Part shown: positions 29,930 through 37,723 of the stretch, piece by piece | Numbering within the stretch: the first letter of the stretch is position 1 | How the letters are laid out: the number at the start of each line of letters is the position of its first letter | Origin: DATBLE01 sp046734335 | GTDB lineage: Bacteria; Actinomycetota; Thermoleophilia; Gaiellales; Gaiellaceae | Direction: 5' to 3' | DNA: 64,000 nucleotides | NCBI GenBank assembly: GCA_046734335.1 | Contig: JBKPRA010000056.1 | Span: 1 to 64,000 of the forward strand | The notes under the pieces: model-generated | Seen by the model: the letters and a program-made list of their open reading frames with translations, nothing else | Database searches by the model: none | Told to the model about the DNA's origin: nothing | Made by a program: the position numbers and the translations under genes

Positions 29930-31264
29930 GTGGCGCGGATCGCATTCTTCGGCGCCGGCTACGCCGGCCTTGTCAGCGGGGCGTGTCTGACCGAGCTCGG
30001 CCACACGGTCGTGATCCGGGACGTCGTGCCGGAGCGGATCGAACAGCTGACAGCCGGCCGTGTCCCTTTCCACGAGCCCGGGCTCGAGGAACTGATCGCG
30101 GCGAATCGCGAGCGGCTCTCGTTCACGCTGTCGATGGAGGAGGCATTGAGCGGCAGCGACTTCCTGTTCGTGTGCGTCGGCACTCCACCGACGCCTTCGG
30201 GCGACGCCAATCTGGCGGCAGTGTGGTCGGTGATCGAGGATCTGCCGGCCGACATCGGCTCGCCGGTGCTGGTGATGAAGAGCACGGTCCCGGTGGGCAC
30301 CGGCGAGAAGGTGCGCGCGGCGCTCGACGCCCGCGGCCTGGTCAGGGTCGGCTACGCCTCCTGTCCGGAGTTTCTGGCCGAGGGCACGGCCGTGCGCGAT
30401 TTCATGGAGGCCGACCGGGTGGTCGTGGGCGCCTTCGACGAGACGGACGGCGACGCGGTCGCTGCGCTCCACGACGGCCTCGACGCCGAGATCGTCCGAA
30501 CGGATGTCCCCTCGGCGGAGATGGTGAAACTGGCGGCCAATGCCTACCTGGCCACCCGGATCAGTTTCATCAACGAGATCGCCAACGTCTGCGAGTTGGT
30601 CGGTGCCGATGTCGAGGACGTCGCGCGCGGCATGGGCCTCGACCGGCGCATCGGCACGCACTACCTCCGCGCAGGCCTGGGCTACGGGGGGAGCTGTTTT
30701 CCGAAGGACATCTCGTTCCTGAAGCTGCTCGCCGGCAACTCGGGCTATCACCTCCAGCTCGTCACGGCTGTCATGGAGGTGAACGACCTGCAGATGCGGC
30801 GCCCGGTCTCCAAGCTGCAGAAGCACCTGGGCTCGCTACGCGGCAAGTGCATCGCGCTGCTCGGGCTCGCGTTCAAGGCGAACACGGACGACATGCGAGA
30901 GGCGCCAAGTATCGTGCTCGCCGCCCGGCTCTTGGCCGAGGGCGCCGAGGTCGTCGCGTGGGACCCGGTCGTCGACGCGAGCACCGCCCTCGACGGGGTC
31001 ACGTTCGTCAAATCTCCGGCCGACGCGCTGAGCGCCGCCGACGCCGCGGTCGTCGTCACCGAATGGCCCGAGCTGCGCGAGCTGCCCTGGGCGGACCTTC
31101 GCGAGACGATGCGCTCCCCGGTCGTGATCGACGGGCGCAACCATCTCGACGCCGCGGCCATGCGCGCCGCCGGGTACGTCTACGAAGGGATGGGGCGATC
31201 CGCCTCGCCGTTCGCGACCCTGCCCGAGACGCCCGAGCTGGCGCAGACGGTTACCCGGGACTAG
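29930..31264 (+). CDS. UDP-glucose 6-dehydrogenase (or related UDP-sugar dehydrogenase)
   Basis: A 444-residue NAD-dependent enzyme oxidising UDP-glucose to UDP-glucuronate. Rossmann motif FFGAGYAGLVSGACLTELGH at the N-terminus; VCVGTPPTPSGDANL; AEMVKLAANAYLATRISFINEIANVCE; catalytic cysteine in LGYGGSCFPKDISFL (about residue 260); C-terminal ALLGLAFKANTDDMREAPSI. GTG start 2 nt after the LCP gene stop. Position between an LCP ligase and a nucleotidyltransferase suggests cell-surface glycan synthesis. Confidence 0.93.
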   Translation: MARIAFFGAGYAGLVSGACLTELGHTVVIRDVVPERIEQLTAGRVPFHEPGLEELIAANRERLSFTLSMEEALSGSDFLFVCVGTPPTPSGDANLAAVWSVIEDLPADIGSPVLVMKSTVPVGTGEKVRAALDARGLVRVGYASCPEFLAEGTAVRDFMEADRVVVGAFDETDGDAVAALHDGLDAEIVRTDVPSAEMVKLAANAYLATRISFINEIANVCELVGADVEDVARGMGLDRRIGTHYLRAGLGYGGSCFPKDISFLKLLAGNSGYHLQLVTAVMEVNDLQMRRPVSKLQKHLGSLRGKCIALLGLAFKANTDDMREAPSIVLAARLLAEGAEVVAWDPVVDASTALDGVTFVKSPADALSAADAAVVVTEWPELRELPWADLRETMRSPVVIDGRNHLDAAAMRAAGYVYEGMGRSASPFATLPETPELAQTVTRD

Positions 31265-31275
31265 GCGCGCGACCG

Positions 31276-31968
31276 ATGGAGGCGATCGTCCTCGCGGGCG
31301 GAAAGGCCGAGCGCATGGGTGACGCGACGGGCGGCAGGCCGAAGTCGCTCGTCGAGGTGGCCGGGAAGCCGCTGCTCGCCTACCAGATCGGCAGGCTCGT
31401 GAACGCCGGCGTCCGGCGCGTGATCGTCTCCTGCGCCGTCGGCCAGGGGGAGGCATTCCGCGAGGAGCTGGGCGAGCTCGGGGCCGAGATCCTCTCCGTC
31501 GAGGAGCCCGAGCGGCTCGGCCGCGGCGGCGGGATCAAATTCGCCGCGCAGCAGCGCGCCGACACCGGCGACGTCTTCGCGATGAACGGCGACGAGCTGG
31601 TCGATGTGGACTTCGGGGCGCTGCTGTCCCGGCACCGCGAGACCGGCGCCGCCGCCACGGTCTCGGTCGCCCGGCCGGCGTCGCCGTTCGGCGTCGTCGA
31701 GCTCGCCGATGATGACGTGGTCACCGGTTTCAGCGAGGGCGGCCGGATCCCCTACTGGGTCAACTGCGGCGTCTACGTCCTCTCCGAGGAGGCGATCGAT
31801 CGCTTCCCGGACCGGGGCGACCACGAGTCGACTGCGTTCCCGGAGCTCGCCGCCGAGGGGCGGCTGCGCGCGTACCGTCACGAGGGTCTCTGGCTGACCG
31901 TGAACACGCCGAAGGAGCTGCGCCGGGCGCAGGAGCATGTCGGGGAGCATCCGGAGTGGCTGACTTGA
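31276..31968 (+). CDS. NDP-sugar nucleotidyltransferase
   Basis: A 230-residue GT-A fold enzyme. Signature MEAIVLAGGKAERMGDATGGRPKSLVEVAGKPLLAYQIGRL (pyrophosphorylase loop and sugar-phosphate lysine), metal-binding FAMNGDELVDVDF, and the end EGLWLTVNTPKELRRAQE. The short single-domain form resembles mannose-1-phosphate guanylyltransferase or HddC-type enzymes; the sugar and nucleotide are not decidable. Starts 12 nt after the dehydrogenase stop and is followed by a cupin gene of mannose-6-phosphate isomerase type II character. Confidence 0.85.
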   Translation: MEAIVLAGGKAERMGDATGGRPKSLVEVAGKPLLAYQIGRLVNAGVRRVIVSCAVGQGEAFREELGELGAEILSVEEPERLGRGGGIKFAAQQRADTGDVFAMNGDELVDVDFGALLSRHRETGAAATVSVARPASPFGVVELADDDVVTGFSEGGRIPYWVNCGVYVLSEEAIDRFPDRGDHESTAFPELAAEGRLRAYRHEGLWLTVNTPKELRRAQEHVGEHPEWLT

Positions 31969-31981
31969 CACGGGGAAACAA

Positions 31982-32362
31982 TTGAGCGAGCAGGTCTTTC
32001 GGCCTCGTACCGTGGAGAAGCCGTGGGGCTCCGAGCTGATCTGGGCGGAGAGCGAGCACTACGCGGGCAAGATCCTGTTCGTCAAGGCGGGCGAGTCGCT
32101 GAGCCTCCAGTACCACGAGTTCAAGGACGAGTCGTGGTACGTGCTCGAGGGGCGTGCGCGGCTCGAGCTTGGCCGTGCGGGCGAGGGAAGCGTCGACGAG
32201 ATCGAGATCGTGCCGGGCCAGGCGTTCCGCTTTCGGCCGGGCACCGTCCACCGCGTGACCGGGATAGAGGACCTGCGGATCCTCGAGGTCTCCACCGCGC
32301 ACCTCGACGACGTCGTCCGACTCGAGGACGCCTACGGCCGCGAAGGCACGAGCGAACCATGA
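31982..32362 (+). CDS. Cupin domain protein (type II mannose-6-phosphate isomerase-like)
   Basis: A 126-residue single cupin. VEKPWGSELIWAESEHYAGKILFVKAGESLSLQYHEFKDESWYVLEGRARLELG carries the metal ligands (H, E) of motif 1, and PGQAFRFRPGTVHRVTG the histidine of motif 2. It resembles the isomerase half of bifunctional ManC or the stand-alone phosphomannose isomerase cupins, which fits a nucleotidyltransferase neighbour 13 nt upstream. Start TTG 31982. Confidence 0.82.
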   Translation: MSEQVFRPRTVEKPWGSELIWAESEHYAGKILFVKAGESLSLQYHEFKDESWYVLEGRARLELGRAGEGSVDEIEIVPGQAFRFRPGTVHRVTGIEDLRILEVSTAHLDDVVRLEDAYGREGTSEP

Positions 32363-32379
32363 CATAAATGTGGTAAGGT
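32362..32379 (+). promoter_or_regulatory. Promoter of the merR gene with an inverted repeat
   Basis: ACATAAATGT (32362-32371), an inverted repeat of ACAT and ATGT, sits directly before a TAAGGT -10 box (32374-32379) that ends 7 nt from ATG 32387. The repeat lies where a MerR-type regulator would bind its own spacer. It overlaps the cupin gene stop. Confidence 0.5.
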
Positions 32380-32386
32380 TGCGGCG

Positions 32387-32704
32387 ATGGAGCTGACCGT
32401 CGGCGCGGCGGCACGGCAGACGGGCTGGTCGGCCCGGATGTTGCGCTATCTCGAGGATGCAGAGCTCGTCGTTCCTGCGCGGCGGCCCAGCGGCTACCGC
32501 GTGTACGGCATCCGCGAGCTGAACCAACTGCGATCGCTGCGCGAGCTGCGCGAGCGGTACGGGGTCGAGCTCTCCGACGTCGCGTTCGCAGCGAGGCTCC
32601 GCCGGGAGCCCGGGCTGCGGGACGCAGTCCACACGTGGCTCGCCGGCAGCGAAAGCGCGCTCGAGTGGGAGCAGCGCAAGCAAGAACGTCTTCTGGCCGC
32701 GTAA
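32387..32704 (+). CDS. MerR-family transcriptional regulator (short)
   Basis: A 105-residue protein: winged helix MELTVGAAARQTGWSARMLRYLEDAELVVPARRPSGYRVYGIRELNQLRSLRELRERYGVELSDVAFAARLRREP with the MerR helix-turn-helix and RYLE...GYR signature, then a short helical tail (WLAGSESALEWEQRKQERLL). There is no metal-binding cysteine set and no effector domain. It is leaderless from a TAAGGT box and is followed 20 nt later by ahcY, so it most likely controls itself and ahcY. Confidence 0.85.
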   Translation: MELTVGAAARQTGWSARMLRYLEDAELVVPARRPSGYRVYGIRELNQLRSLRELRERYGVELSDVAFAARLRREPGLRDAVHTWLAGSESALEWEQRKQERLLAA

Positions 32705-32724
32705 CGACCAACGAAAGGACTGGC

Positions 32725-33993
32725 ATGGCGACGACGAAGCGATACGACGTGAAGGACCTGGCGCTCGCGCCCGAGGGCGTCCGGCGGATTCAGTGGGCCG
32801 ACCGGCAGATGCCGGTGCTGGCCGCGATCCGCGAGCGTTTCGAGCGCGAGCAGCCGCTCTCCGGCTACCGGATCTCGGCCTGCCTGCACGTGACCACCGA
32901 GACGGCAAATCTCGCGCGTACGTTGAAGGCAGGAGGCGCCGATGTTGTGCTCTGCGCCTCCAACCCCCTGTCGACGCAGGACGACGTGGCGGCGGCACTG
33001 GTCGACGAGTACGACATCGCCTGCTTCGCGATCAAGGGCGAGGACAACGACACCTACTACTCGCACATCGAGGCGGCCGTCGACCACAAGCCGCAGCTGA
33101 CCATGGACGACGGGGCCGACGTGATCGGCGTCCTCCACTCGGCCCGGCGTGAGCAGTTGGGCGACATCATTGCCGGCACCGAGGAGACGACCACCGGCGT
33201 CATCCGGCTGAAGGCGCTGGAGGCCGACGGCAAGCTCGGTTTCCCGATCATCGCAGTCAACGAAGCGAAGACGAAGCACTTCTTCGACAATCGATACGGC
33301 ACCGGGCAGTCGACGATCGACGGAATCATCCGGGCGACCAACGTCCTGCTGGCCGGGAAGCGCTTCGTTGTCGGTGGCTACGGCTGGGTCGGGCGCGGCG
33401 TGGCCTCGCGGGCCCGCGGGATGGGCGCACACGTGATCGTGACCGAGGTCGACCCGATGCGGGCGCTCGAGGCAGCGATGGACGGCTTCGAGGTCCTGCC
33501 GATGGCGAAGGCCGCCGAGATCGGCGACGTCTTCTGCACCGCCACCGGGGACAAGGGCGTGATCACCGCCGAGCACATGGGGCGGATGAAGGACGGCGCC
33601 ATCCTGTCCAACACGGGGCATTTCGACGTCGAGATCGACAAAGCCGCGCTGCGCTCCCTCGCGACCGAGACGCGGCACGCCCGCGAGTTCGTCGAGGAGT
33701 TCACGATGGCGGACGGCCGGCGGATCTACCTCATTGCCGAGGGACGGCTCGTCAACCTCGGAGCAGCGGAGGGCCACCCGGCGCTCGTCATGGACATGTC
33801 CTTCGCGAACCAGGCGCTCGGCGCCGAGTACGCGGTGCAGAACGCGGCCTCGCTCGAGCGCAAGGTCTACCCGGTGCCGGACGAGATCGACCGCGAGATC
33901 GCCCGGCTCAAGCTCGCGACCATGGGCATCGACATCGACCAGCTCACGGAGGAGCAGCAGAAGTACCTGGCCAGCTGGGACGAAGGCACGTAG
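32725..33993 (+). CDS. ahcY: Adenosylhomocysteinase
   Basis: A 422-residue NAD-containing enzyme splitting S-adenosylhomocysteine into adenosine and homocysteine. Family stretches: VKDLALAPEGVRRIQWADRQMPVL, GADVVLCASNPLSTQDDVAAAL, EETTTGVIRLKALE, NRYGTGQSTIDGI, Rossmann GYGWVGRGVASRARGMGAHVIVTEVDP, and NTGHFDVEID. The length matches the shorter archaeal and bacterial form lacking the 40-residue insert. The C-terminal EEQQKYLASWDEGT is the usual end. AAAGGA precedes ATG 32725. It recycles the product of SAM-dependent methylations and feeds MetH. Confidence 0.96.
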   Translation: MATTKRYDVKDLALAPEGVRRIQWADRQMPVLAAIRERFEREQPLSGYRISACLHVTTETANLARTLKAGGADVVLCASNPLSTQDDVAAALVDEYDIACFAIKGEDNDTYYSHIEAAVDHKPQLTMDDGADVIGVLHSARREQLGDIIAGTEETTTGVIRLKALEADGKLGFPIIAVNEAKTKHFFDNRYGTGQSTIDGIIRATNVLLAGKRFVVGGYGWVGRGVASRARGMGAHVIVTEVDPMRALEAAMDGFEVLPMAKAAEIGDVFCTATGDKGVITAEHMGRMKDGAILSNTGHFDVEIDKAALRSLATETRHAREFVEEFTMADGRRIYLIAEGRLVNLGAAEGHPALVMDMSFANQALGAEYAVQNAASLERKVYPVPDEIDREIARLKLATMGIDIDQLTEEQQKYLASWDEGT

Positions 33994-33997
33994 AAGC

Positions 33998-34025
33998 ACG
34001 GGGGGAAACCGAGGTTCCCCCCCGT
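33998..34025 (+). terminator. Terminator after ahcY
   Basis: ACGGGGGGAAACC pairs with GGTTCCCCCCCGT around GAG, one mismatch only, 5 nt after the ahcY stop. Confidence 0.75.
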
Positions 34026-34064
34026 GAGCCCCCTTCCGAAGGCGATCTGACCAGAGCGGTGGTG

Positions 34065-34091
34065 GCGCAGCCGGGCAAAGCCCGGCTGCGC
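34065..34091. terminator. Bidirectional hairpin between ahcY and the padR gene
   Basis: GCGCAGCCGGGC (34065-34076) and GCCCGGCTGCGC (34080-34091) form a perfect 12-bp stem with an AAA loop, 6 nt from the padR stop on the minus strand. It can end transcripts from both sides. Confidence 0.75.
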
Positions 34092-34096
34092 GGCGC

Positions 34097-34639
34097 TCAG
34101 GCCAGCTCGCGCTCGACCTCGTCGACGAGCTCCAGGTGGAGCTCCAGGAGTCGGCGGAGGAAGTCGATCACCAGGCGGAGGTACCTCTGTCGGTGCGGCA
34201 ACGTTGCGGCAGTCTGCTCTGCGTCATCGAGCGCGGCCTCGAGCTCGGCGATGTCGGCACGTAGGGTCGCGAGGCTCTCCCGCGTGGGCTGATCGCCGAC
34301 CAGGTCGGCGATCAGCAGCCTGAGCATCGGCTCGCTCTTCATCGGCGTGAACGTCACGGGCGTACGCGCATACGCGCGGAGCGCGTCGAGACCCTTGTCG
34401 GTCAGCGTGTAGACGGTCCGATCGCGCGTCTTGCCCGGCTCTTTCCGCGCAGCGAGGTACCCGAGCCTTGCGAGCCGTTTCGGCTCGACGTAGTACTGGC
34501 TTTCGCCTGCCCAGGCGAGCATGCGTCCCCGCCGCGCCAGACGGAGGAGATCATGGGCACCCGCGCCGGTCCGGCCGACCAGGCCCAGGATCTCGTACGA
34601 GAACAGGCTCAGCTCGTCGCTTGACTTACTATGAGTCAT
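34097..34639 (-). CDS. PadR-family transcriptional regulator
   Basis: A 180-residue repressor. Winged helix in LSLFSYEILGLVGRTGAGAHDLLRLARRGRMLAWAGESQYYVEPKRLARLGYLAARKEPGKTRDRTVYTLTDKGLDALRAYARTP, the PadR N-terminal domain; then a Vir-type helical dimerisation domain (ELEAALDDAEQTAATLPHRQRYLRLVIDFLRRLLELHLELVDEVERELA). It is divergent from a methyltransferase gene; two palindromes lie at and just before its start codon, which implies autorepression and control of the methyltransferase. Confidence 0.9.
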   Translation of the reverse strand: MTHSKSSDELSLFSYEILGLVGRTGAGAHDLLRLARRGRMLAWAGESQYYVEPKRLARLGYLAARKEPGKTRDRTVYTLTDKGLDALRAYARTPVTFTPMKSEPMLRLLIADLVGDQPTRESLATLRADIAELEAALDDAEQTAATLPHRQRYLRLVIDFLRRLLELHLELVDEVERELA

Positions 34640-34661
34640 AGTTTATACCTATGAATCATAG
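34629..34661. promoter_or_regulatory. Twin palindromic operators between padR and the methyltransferase gene
   Basis: CTATGAGTCATAG (34629-34641) and CTATGAATCATAG (34649-34661) are both perfect 13-bp palindromes about one central base, with centres 20 bp apart, two helical turns. One covers the padR start codon. The AT-rich block between them (TTTATACC) probably carries both promoters. Confidence 0.75.
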
Positions 34662-34681
34662 TCTAGATCGAGGAGCGGACG

Positions 34682-35482
34682 ATGGCAGCGATGGCACCGA
34701 TGTCGGAGCGGGCGATTCAGTGGGGACGAGCGTGGGGCGCTCGGGCCGAGGACTGGGAGCTGAGCGAGCTGCAGCAGCTCCCCACGTACGAGGAGGCGAT
34801 CAGGCGGGTCGGGATCTCGGCCGGGCAACGGGTGCTCGAGGTCGGGTGCGGAACGGGGGTGTTTCTCCGGGCTGCGGTGGACAAGGGCGCCGACGTCTAC
34901 GGGCTGGACGCGTCCGAGGCGCTACTCGAGCTGGCGCGTAGGCGCGTGCCCGAGGCCGACCTGCGGCTCGGCGACTTCGAGTCGCTGCCGTACGAGGACG
35001 ACGTCTTCGACGTTATCGCCGGATTCAACTCGTTCTTCTTCGCCGTCGATCTCGTGGGTGCGCTGCGCGAGGCGGGCCGGGTGGCCGCACCCGGCGCGGC
35101 GGTCGTCATCCAGGTCTGGGGACGCCACGAGCGGTGCGATCTGGAGGCGATGAAGATGGTGGCGAGGCCGTTCATGCCGCCACGGCCGCCGGACGCACCG
35201 CCGGAGCCGGATCTGGCGGATCCCGGCGTTCTCGAACGCGTGGCGGCGGAGGCAGGCCTCGAGCCGCAGAGCTCATTCGACCTCACCTGGGCGTACGAGT
35301 TCGCCGACGAGGAGGAGCTCGGGCGGGCGATGCTCGCTCCGGTCGGCCTCGGCGATCTCGTCGGGCCGCGCCGTGAGGAAGAGGTGCGCCGGCAGATCGT
35401 CGAAGCCCTGGCTTCATGCCGGACGTCGCAGGGCGGCTACCGACTCGAGAACGAGTTCCACGTTCTGATCGCCTCGGCCTGA
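34682..35482 (+). CDS. Class I SAM-dependent methyltransferase
   Basis: A 266-residue protein with Methyltransf_11 motifs: VLEVGCGTGVFLRAA (motif I, about residues 52-66), VYGLDASEALLELAR, LRLGDFESLPYEDDVFDVIAGFNSFFFAVD and LREAGRVAAPGAAVVIQVWGR. The acceptor is unknown. GAGGAGCG precedes ATG 34682. Under shared control with PadR it may detoxify or modify a compound that PadR senses; that is inference. Confidence 0.88.
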   Translation: MAAMAPMSERAIQWGRAWGARAEDWELSELQQLPTYEEAIRRVGISAGQRVLEVGCGTGVFLRAAVDKGADVYGLDASEALLELARRRVPEADLRLGDFESLPYEDDVFDVIAGFNSFFFAVDLVGALREAGRVAAPGAAVVIQVWGRHERCDLEAMKMVARPFMPPRPPDAPPEPDLADPGVLERVAAEAGLEPQSSFDLTWAYEFADEEELGRAMLAPVGLGDLVGPRREEEVRRQIVEALASCRTSQGGYRLENEFHVLIASA

Positions 35483-35501
35483 CGGCCGCCTCGCCGGTTC
35501 G

Positions 35502-35507
35502 CTACCC
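35502..35507 (+). promoter_or_regulatory. -10 box (TACCCT) of the terC transcript
   Basis: TACCCT ends 5 nt before the first base pair of the riboswitch aptamer, so the RNA would begin with the aptamer. Confidence 0.5.
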
Positions 35508-35511
35508 TCGT

Positions 35512-35640
35512 CCGAAAGGGGAGTATCCCCAAACGGGTTGCCGTCGTCACCTCGGCGTTCTCGCCCGGCGGCACCGGCCGTAGCCACGGCGGGAGAGACC
35601 TTCGTTCCACCCGAAATCGGGCGACGAAGGAGGGATCCGC
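35512..35640 (+). promoter_or_regulatory. Manganese riboswitch (yybP-ykoY type) controlling terC
   Basis: The leader has the conserved GGGGAGTA (35518-35525) at one end and GAGACCTTCG (35595-35604) at the other, with a GC-rich three-way junction between, as in the Mn2+-sensing yybP-ykoY family, which commonly precedes terC-type genes. P1 pairs CGAAAGG (35513-35519) with CCTTCG. The same CCTTCGT (35599-35605) can instead pair with ACGAAGG (35624-35630), closing a hairpin (CCCG/CGGG inside) that hides the GAAGGAGG ribosome site 7 nt before ATG 35641. Mn2+ binding would favour P1 and free the site. Confidence 0.88.
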
Positions 35641-36585
35641 ATGGACGTGGCGTTGTGGCATTGGGGGGCATTCGTGGCGCTGGTGGTCGCACTGCTCGCG
35701 ATCGATCTGGTGGTGTTCGCGCGTCGCGACCAGGAGATCTCGTTCCGGCGCGTTCTCGGCTGGAGCATCGGCTGGACGGTGCTCGGAGTCGGGTTCGCGG
35801 GTGTGATCTTCTTCTGGCAGGGAGGACCGGAAGCCAGCGAGTACCTGACTGGATTCGTGATCGAGAAGTCGCTCTCGATCGACAACCTCTTCGTCTTCGC
35901 CCTCGTCTTCGGCTATTTCGGCGTCCCGGCCGCGTCGCAGCGTCGCGTCCTGTTCTGGGGCATCGTCGGCGCGATCGTCCTGCGGGCGATCTTCATCTTC
36001 GCCGGCGCCGCCCTCCTCGAAGCCTTCCACTACACGATCTACGTCTTCGGCGGTTTCCTCGTCCTGACCGGGCTGCGCATGGCCCGGCACTCCGACGTCG
36101 AGATCCATCCCGACCGGAACCCGGCGCTGAAGTTGCTCGGGCGCATCCTCCCGCTGGTGAAGAGATACGAGGGCGACCGTTTCGTCGTTCGTGAGCGCGG
36201 CCGCGTCTTCGCGACGCCGCTGTTCGCCGCCCTGGTGCTCGTGGCCACCTTCGACCTCGTCTTCGCGGTGGACTCGATCCCCGCCATCTTCGCGGTCACC
36301 CGCGAGACCTTCCTCGTCTGCGCGGCGAACGCGTTCTCACTCCTCGGCCTGGCTTCGCTGTACTTCGTGCTCGCGGAGCTGCTAGGGCGCTTCCACTATC
36401 TGAACGTCGGCCTCGGCGTCGTTCTGGTGTTCGTCGGGGCGAAGATGGCCGCTGCCGACCTGTACGAGGTTCCGATCTGGGCATCGCTGCTGGTGATCGT
36501 CGGCGTCCTCGGCGCCGCGGTCGGCGCATCACTGTTGCGCCCGGCGTCGTACCGGCGGCCGATCCCGATCGAAGGAGGCTGGTGA
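35641..36585 (+). CDS. TerC-family membrane protein, probable manganese exporter
   Basis: A 314-residue protein of about nine membrane helices. Family landmarks are GGPEASEYLTGFVIEKSLSIDNLFVFALVFGYFGVP (acidic metal-site Asp/Glu in IEKSLSIDN) and DLVFAVDSIPAIFAVTRETFLVCAANAFSLLGLASLYF. TerC/Alx/MeeY proteins export Mn2+, some to metallate exoenzymes. The yybP-ykoY riboswitch upstream supports a manganese role. A 51-residue membrane protein gene overlaps its stop by one base. Confidence 0.92.
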   Translation: MDVALWHWGAFVALVVALLAIDLVVFARRDQEISFRRVLGWSIGWTVLGVGFAGVIFFWQGGPEASEYLTGFVIEKSLSIDNLFVFALVFGYFGVPAASQRRVLFWGIVGAIVLRAIFIFAGAALLEAFHYTIYVFGGFLVLTGLRMARHSDVEIHPDRNPALKLLGRILPLVKRYEGDRFVVRERGRVFATPLFAALVLVATFDLVFAVDSIPAIFAVTRETFLVCAANAFSLLGLASLYFVLAELLGRFHYLNVGLGVVLVFVGAKMAAADLYEVPIWASLLVIVGVLGAAVGASLLRPASYRRPIPIEGGW

Positions 36586-36740
36586 TGATCGTGCTCGCCG
36601 TCGCGCTGATCGCGCTCTCGATCCTGTTCCTGCTGACCTCCCTCGCCCTGCATACGTGTGGCCGGCTCCGGCATCCCTTCCTGGTCTTGCTCGCGCTGGT
36701 CGGCACGCTCGTCCTGGGCCTGGGGTTCGCGATGGACTAG
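36585..36740 (+). CDS. Small membrane protein coupled to terC
   Basis: A 51-residue protein, MIVLAVALIALSILFLLT... then a basic turn (CGRLRHPF) and a second helix LVLLALVGTLVLGLGFAMD: two membrane segments. The start shares one base with the terC stop (TGATG), and AAGGAGG lies 5 nt upstream inside terC, so it is translated with terC under the riboswitch. It may be a TerC accessory; no family recognised. Confidence 0.6.
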   Translation: MIVLAVALIALSILFLLTSLALHTCGRLRHPFLVLLALVGTLVLGLGFAMD

Positions 36741-36753
36741 AGCGACGCACGCC

Positions 36754-36759
36754 TAGACT
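36754..36759 (+). promoter_or_regulatory. -10 box (TAGACT), leaderless type, of mtnA
   Basis: TAGACT ends 7 nt before ATG 36767; no ribosome site between. Confidence 0.5.
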
Positions 36760-36766
36760 GCTGGAC

Positions 36767-37723
36767 ATGCTCGAGCCCGGGCGGATCATCCGGCTGGAGG
36801 ACGACGCCGTCGTCCTCCTCGACCAGCGGCGGCTTCCGGCGGAGGAGGCCGAACTCGTGTGCCGGTCTTCCGCCGAGGTGGCCGAGGCGATCCGGACGTT
36901 GGCCGTGCGAGGCGCCCCTGCGATCGGGATCGCGGCCGCCTACGGCTACGCGCTGGCGGCACGGTGCGGTGAGGACCTCGAGGCTGCCGTGGCGGTGCTG
37001 GCCGCCGCACGCCCCACGGCCGTCAACGCTGCCTGGGCCCTGGAGGAGATGCAGCGCTGGTGCGGCGATCCCGCCGAGCGCGCCCGGCAGATCCACGCCG
37101 AGGAGGTCGAGCGCTGCCGGGCCATGTCTGTGCACGCGGCCGCGCTGCTCCAGCCGGGCACCCGCGCGCTGACGCATTGCAACGCCGGTGGACTGGCCAC
37201 GGGGGGCTACGGCACCGCGGTCGGAGCGCTTCGCACGGCGTGGGAGGGCGGCCTGCTCGAGCACGTCCTCGTCGACGAGACCCGCCCGCTGTTGCAGGGC
37301 GCGCGGTTGACGGCATGGGAGCTCGAAGAGGCGGGTATCCCGCATGCCGTAATCGCCGACTCGGCAGCAGGGGCGATGATGGCCCGGGGCGACGTGGACG
37401 TCGTTGTGACCGGCGCAGACCGGATCGCTGCGAACGGCGACACCGCGAACAAGATCGGCACGTACTCGCTCGCCGTGCTCGCAGCGCACCACGAGATCCC
37501 CTTTTACGTCGTCGCTCCGAGCTCGACCGTCGACCTCGCGACCGTGAGCGGCGACGCCATCCCGATCGAGGAGCGTTCAGGCGACGAGGTCACGACGCGG
37601 TTCGCGGCCCGCAACCTGGCCTTCGACGTCACCCCCGCCTGTCTCATCGCCGCGATCGTGACCGAGGCAGGCGTCCACCGGGCTCCTTATTCGGCCTCGC
37701 TCGCCGGGCTGGTGCCGGCATGA
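36767..37723 (+). CDS. mtnA: S-methyl-5-thioribose-1-phosphate isomerase
   Basis: A 318-residue eIF2B-related enzyme of methionine salvage turning methylthioribose-1-P into methylthioribulose-1-P. Present are LDQRRLPAEEAELVC, IRTLAVRGAPAIGIAAAYG, catalytic cysteine in LTHCNAGGLATGGYGTAVGALR (about residue 137), DETRPLLQGARLTAWEL, and catalytic Asp in VVVTGADRIAANGDTANKIGTYSLAVLA. ATG 36767 fits the leaderless promoter and homology. Its stop overlaps the next start (ATGA). No other salvage gene is adjacent. Confidence 0.94.
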   Translation: MLEPGRIIRLEDDAVVLLDQRRLPAEEAELVCRSSAEVAEAIRTLAVRGAPAIGIAAAYGYALAARCGEDLEAAVAVLAAARPTAVNAAWALEEMQRWCGDPAERARQIHAEEVERCRAMSVHAAALLQPGTRALTHCNAGGLATGGYGTAVGALRTAWEGGLLEHVLVDETRPLLQGARLTAWELEEAGIPHAVIADSAAGAMMARGDVDVVVTGADRIAANGDTANKIGTYSLAVLAAHHEIPFYVVAPSSTVDLATVSGDAIPIEERSGDEVTTRFAARNLAFDVTPACLIAAIVTEAGVHRAPYSASLAGLVPA

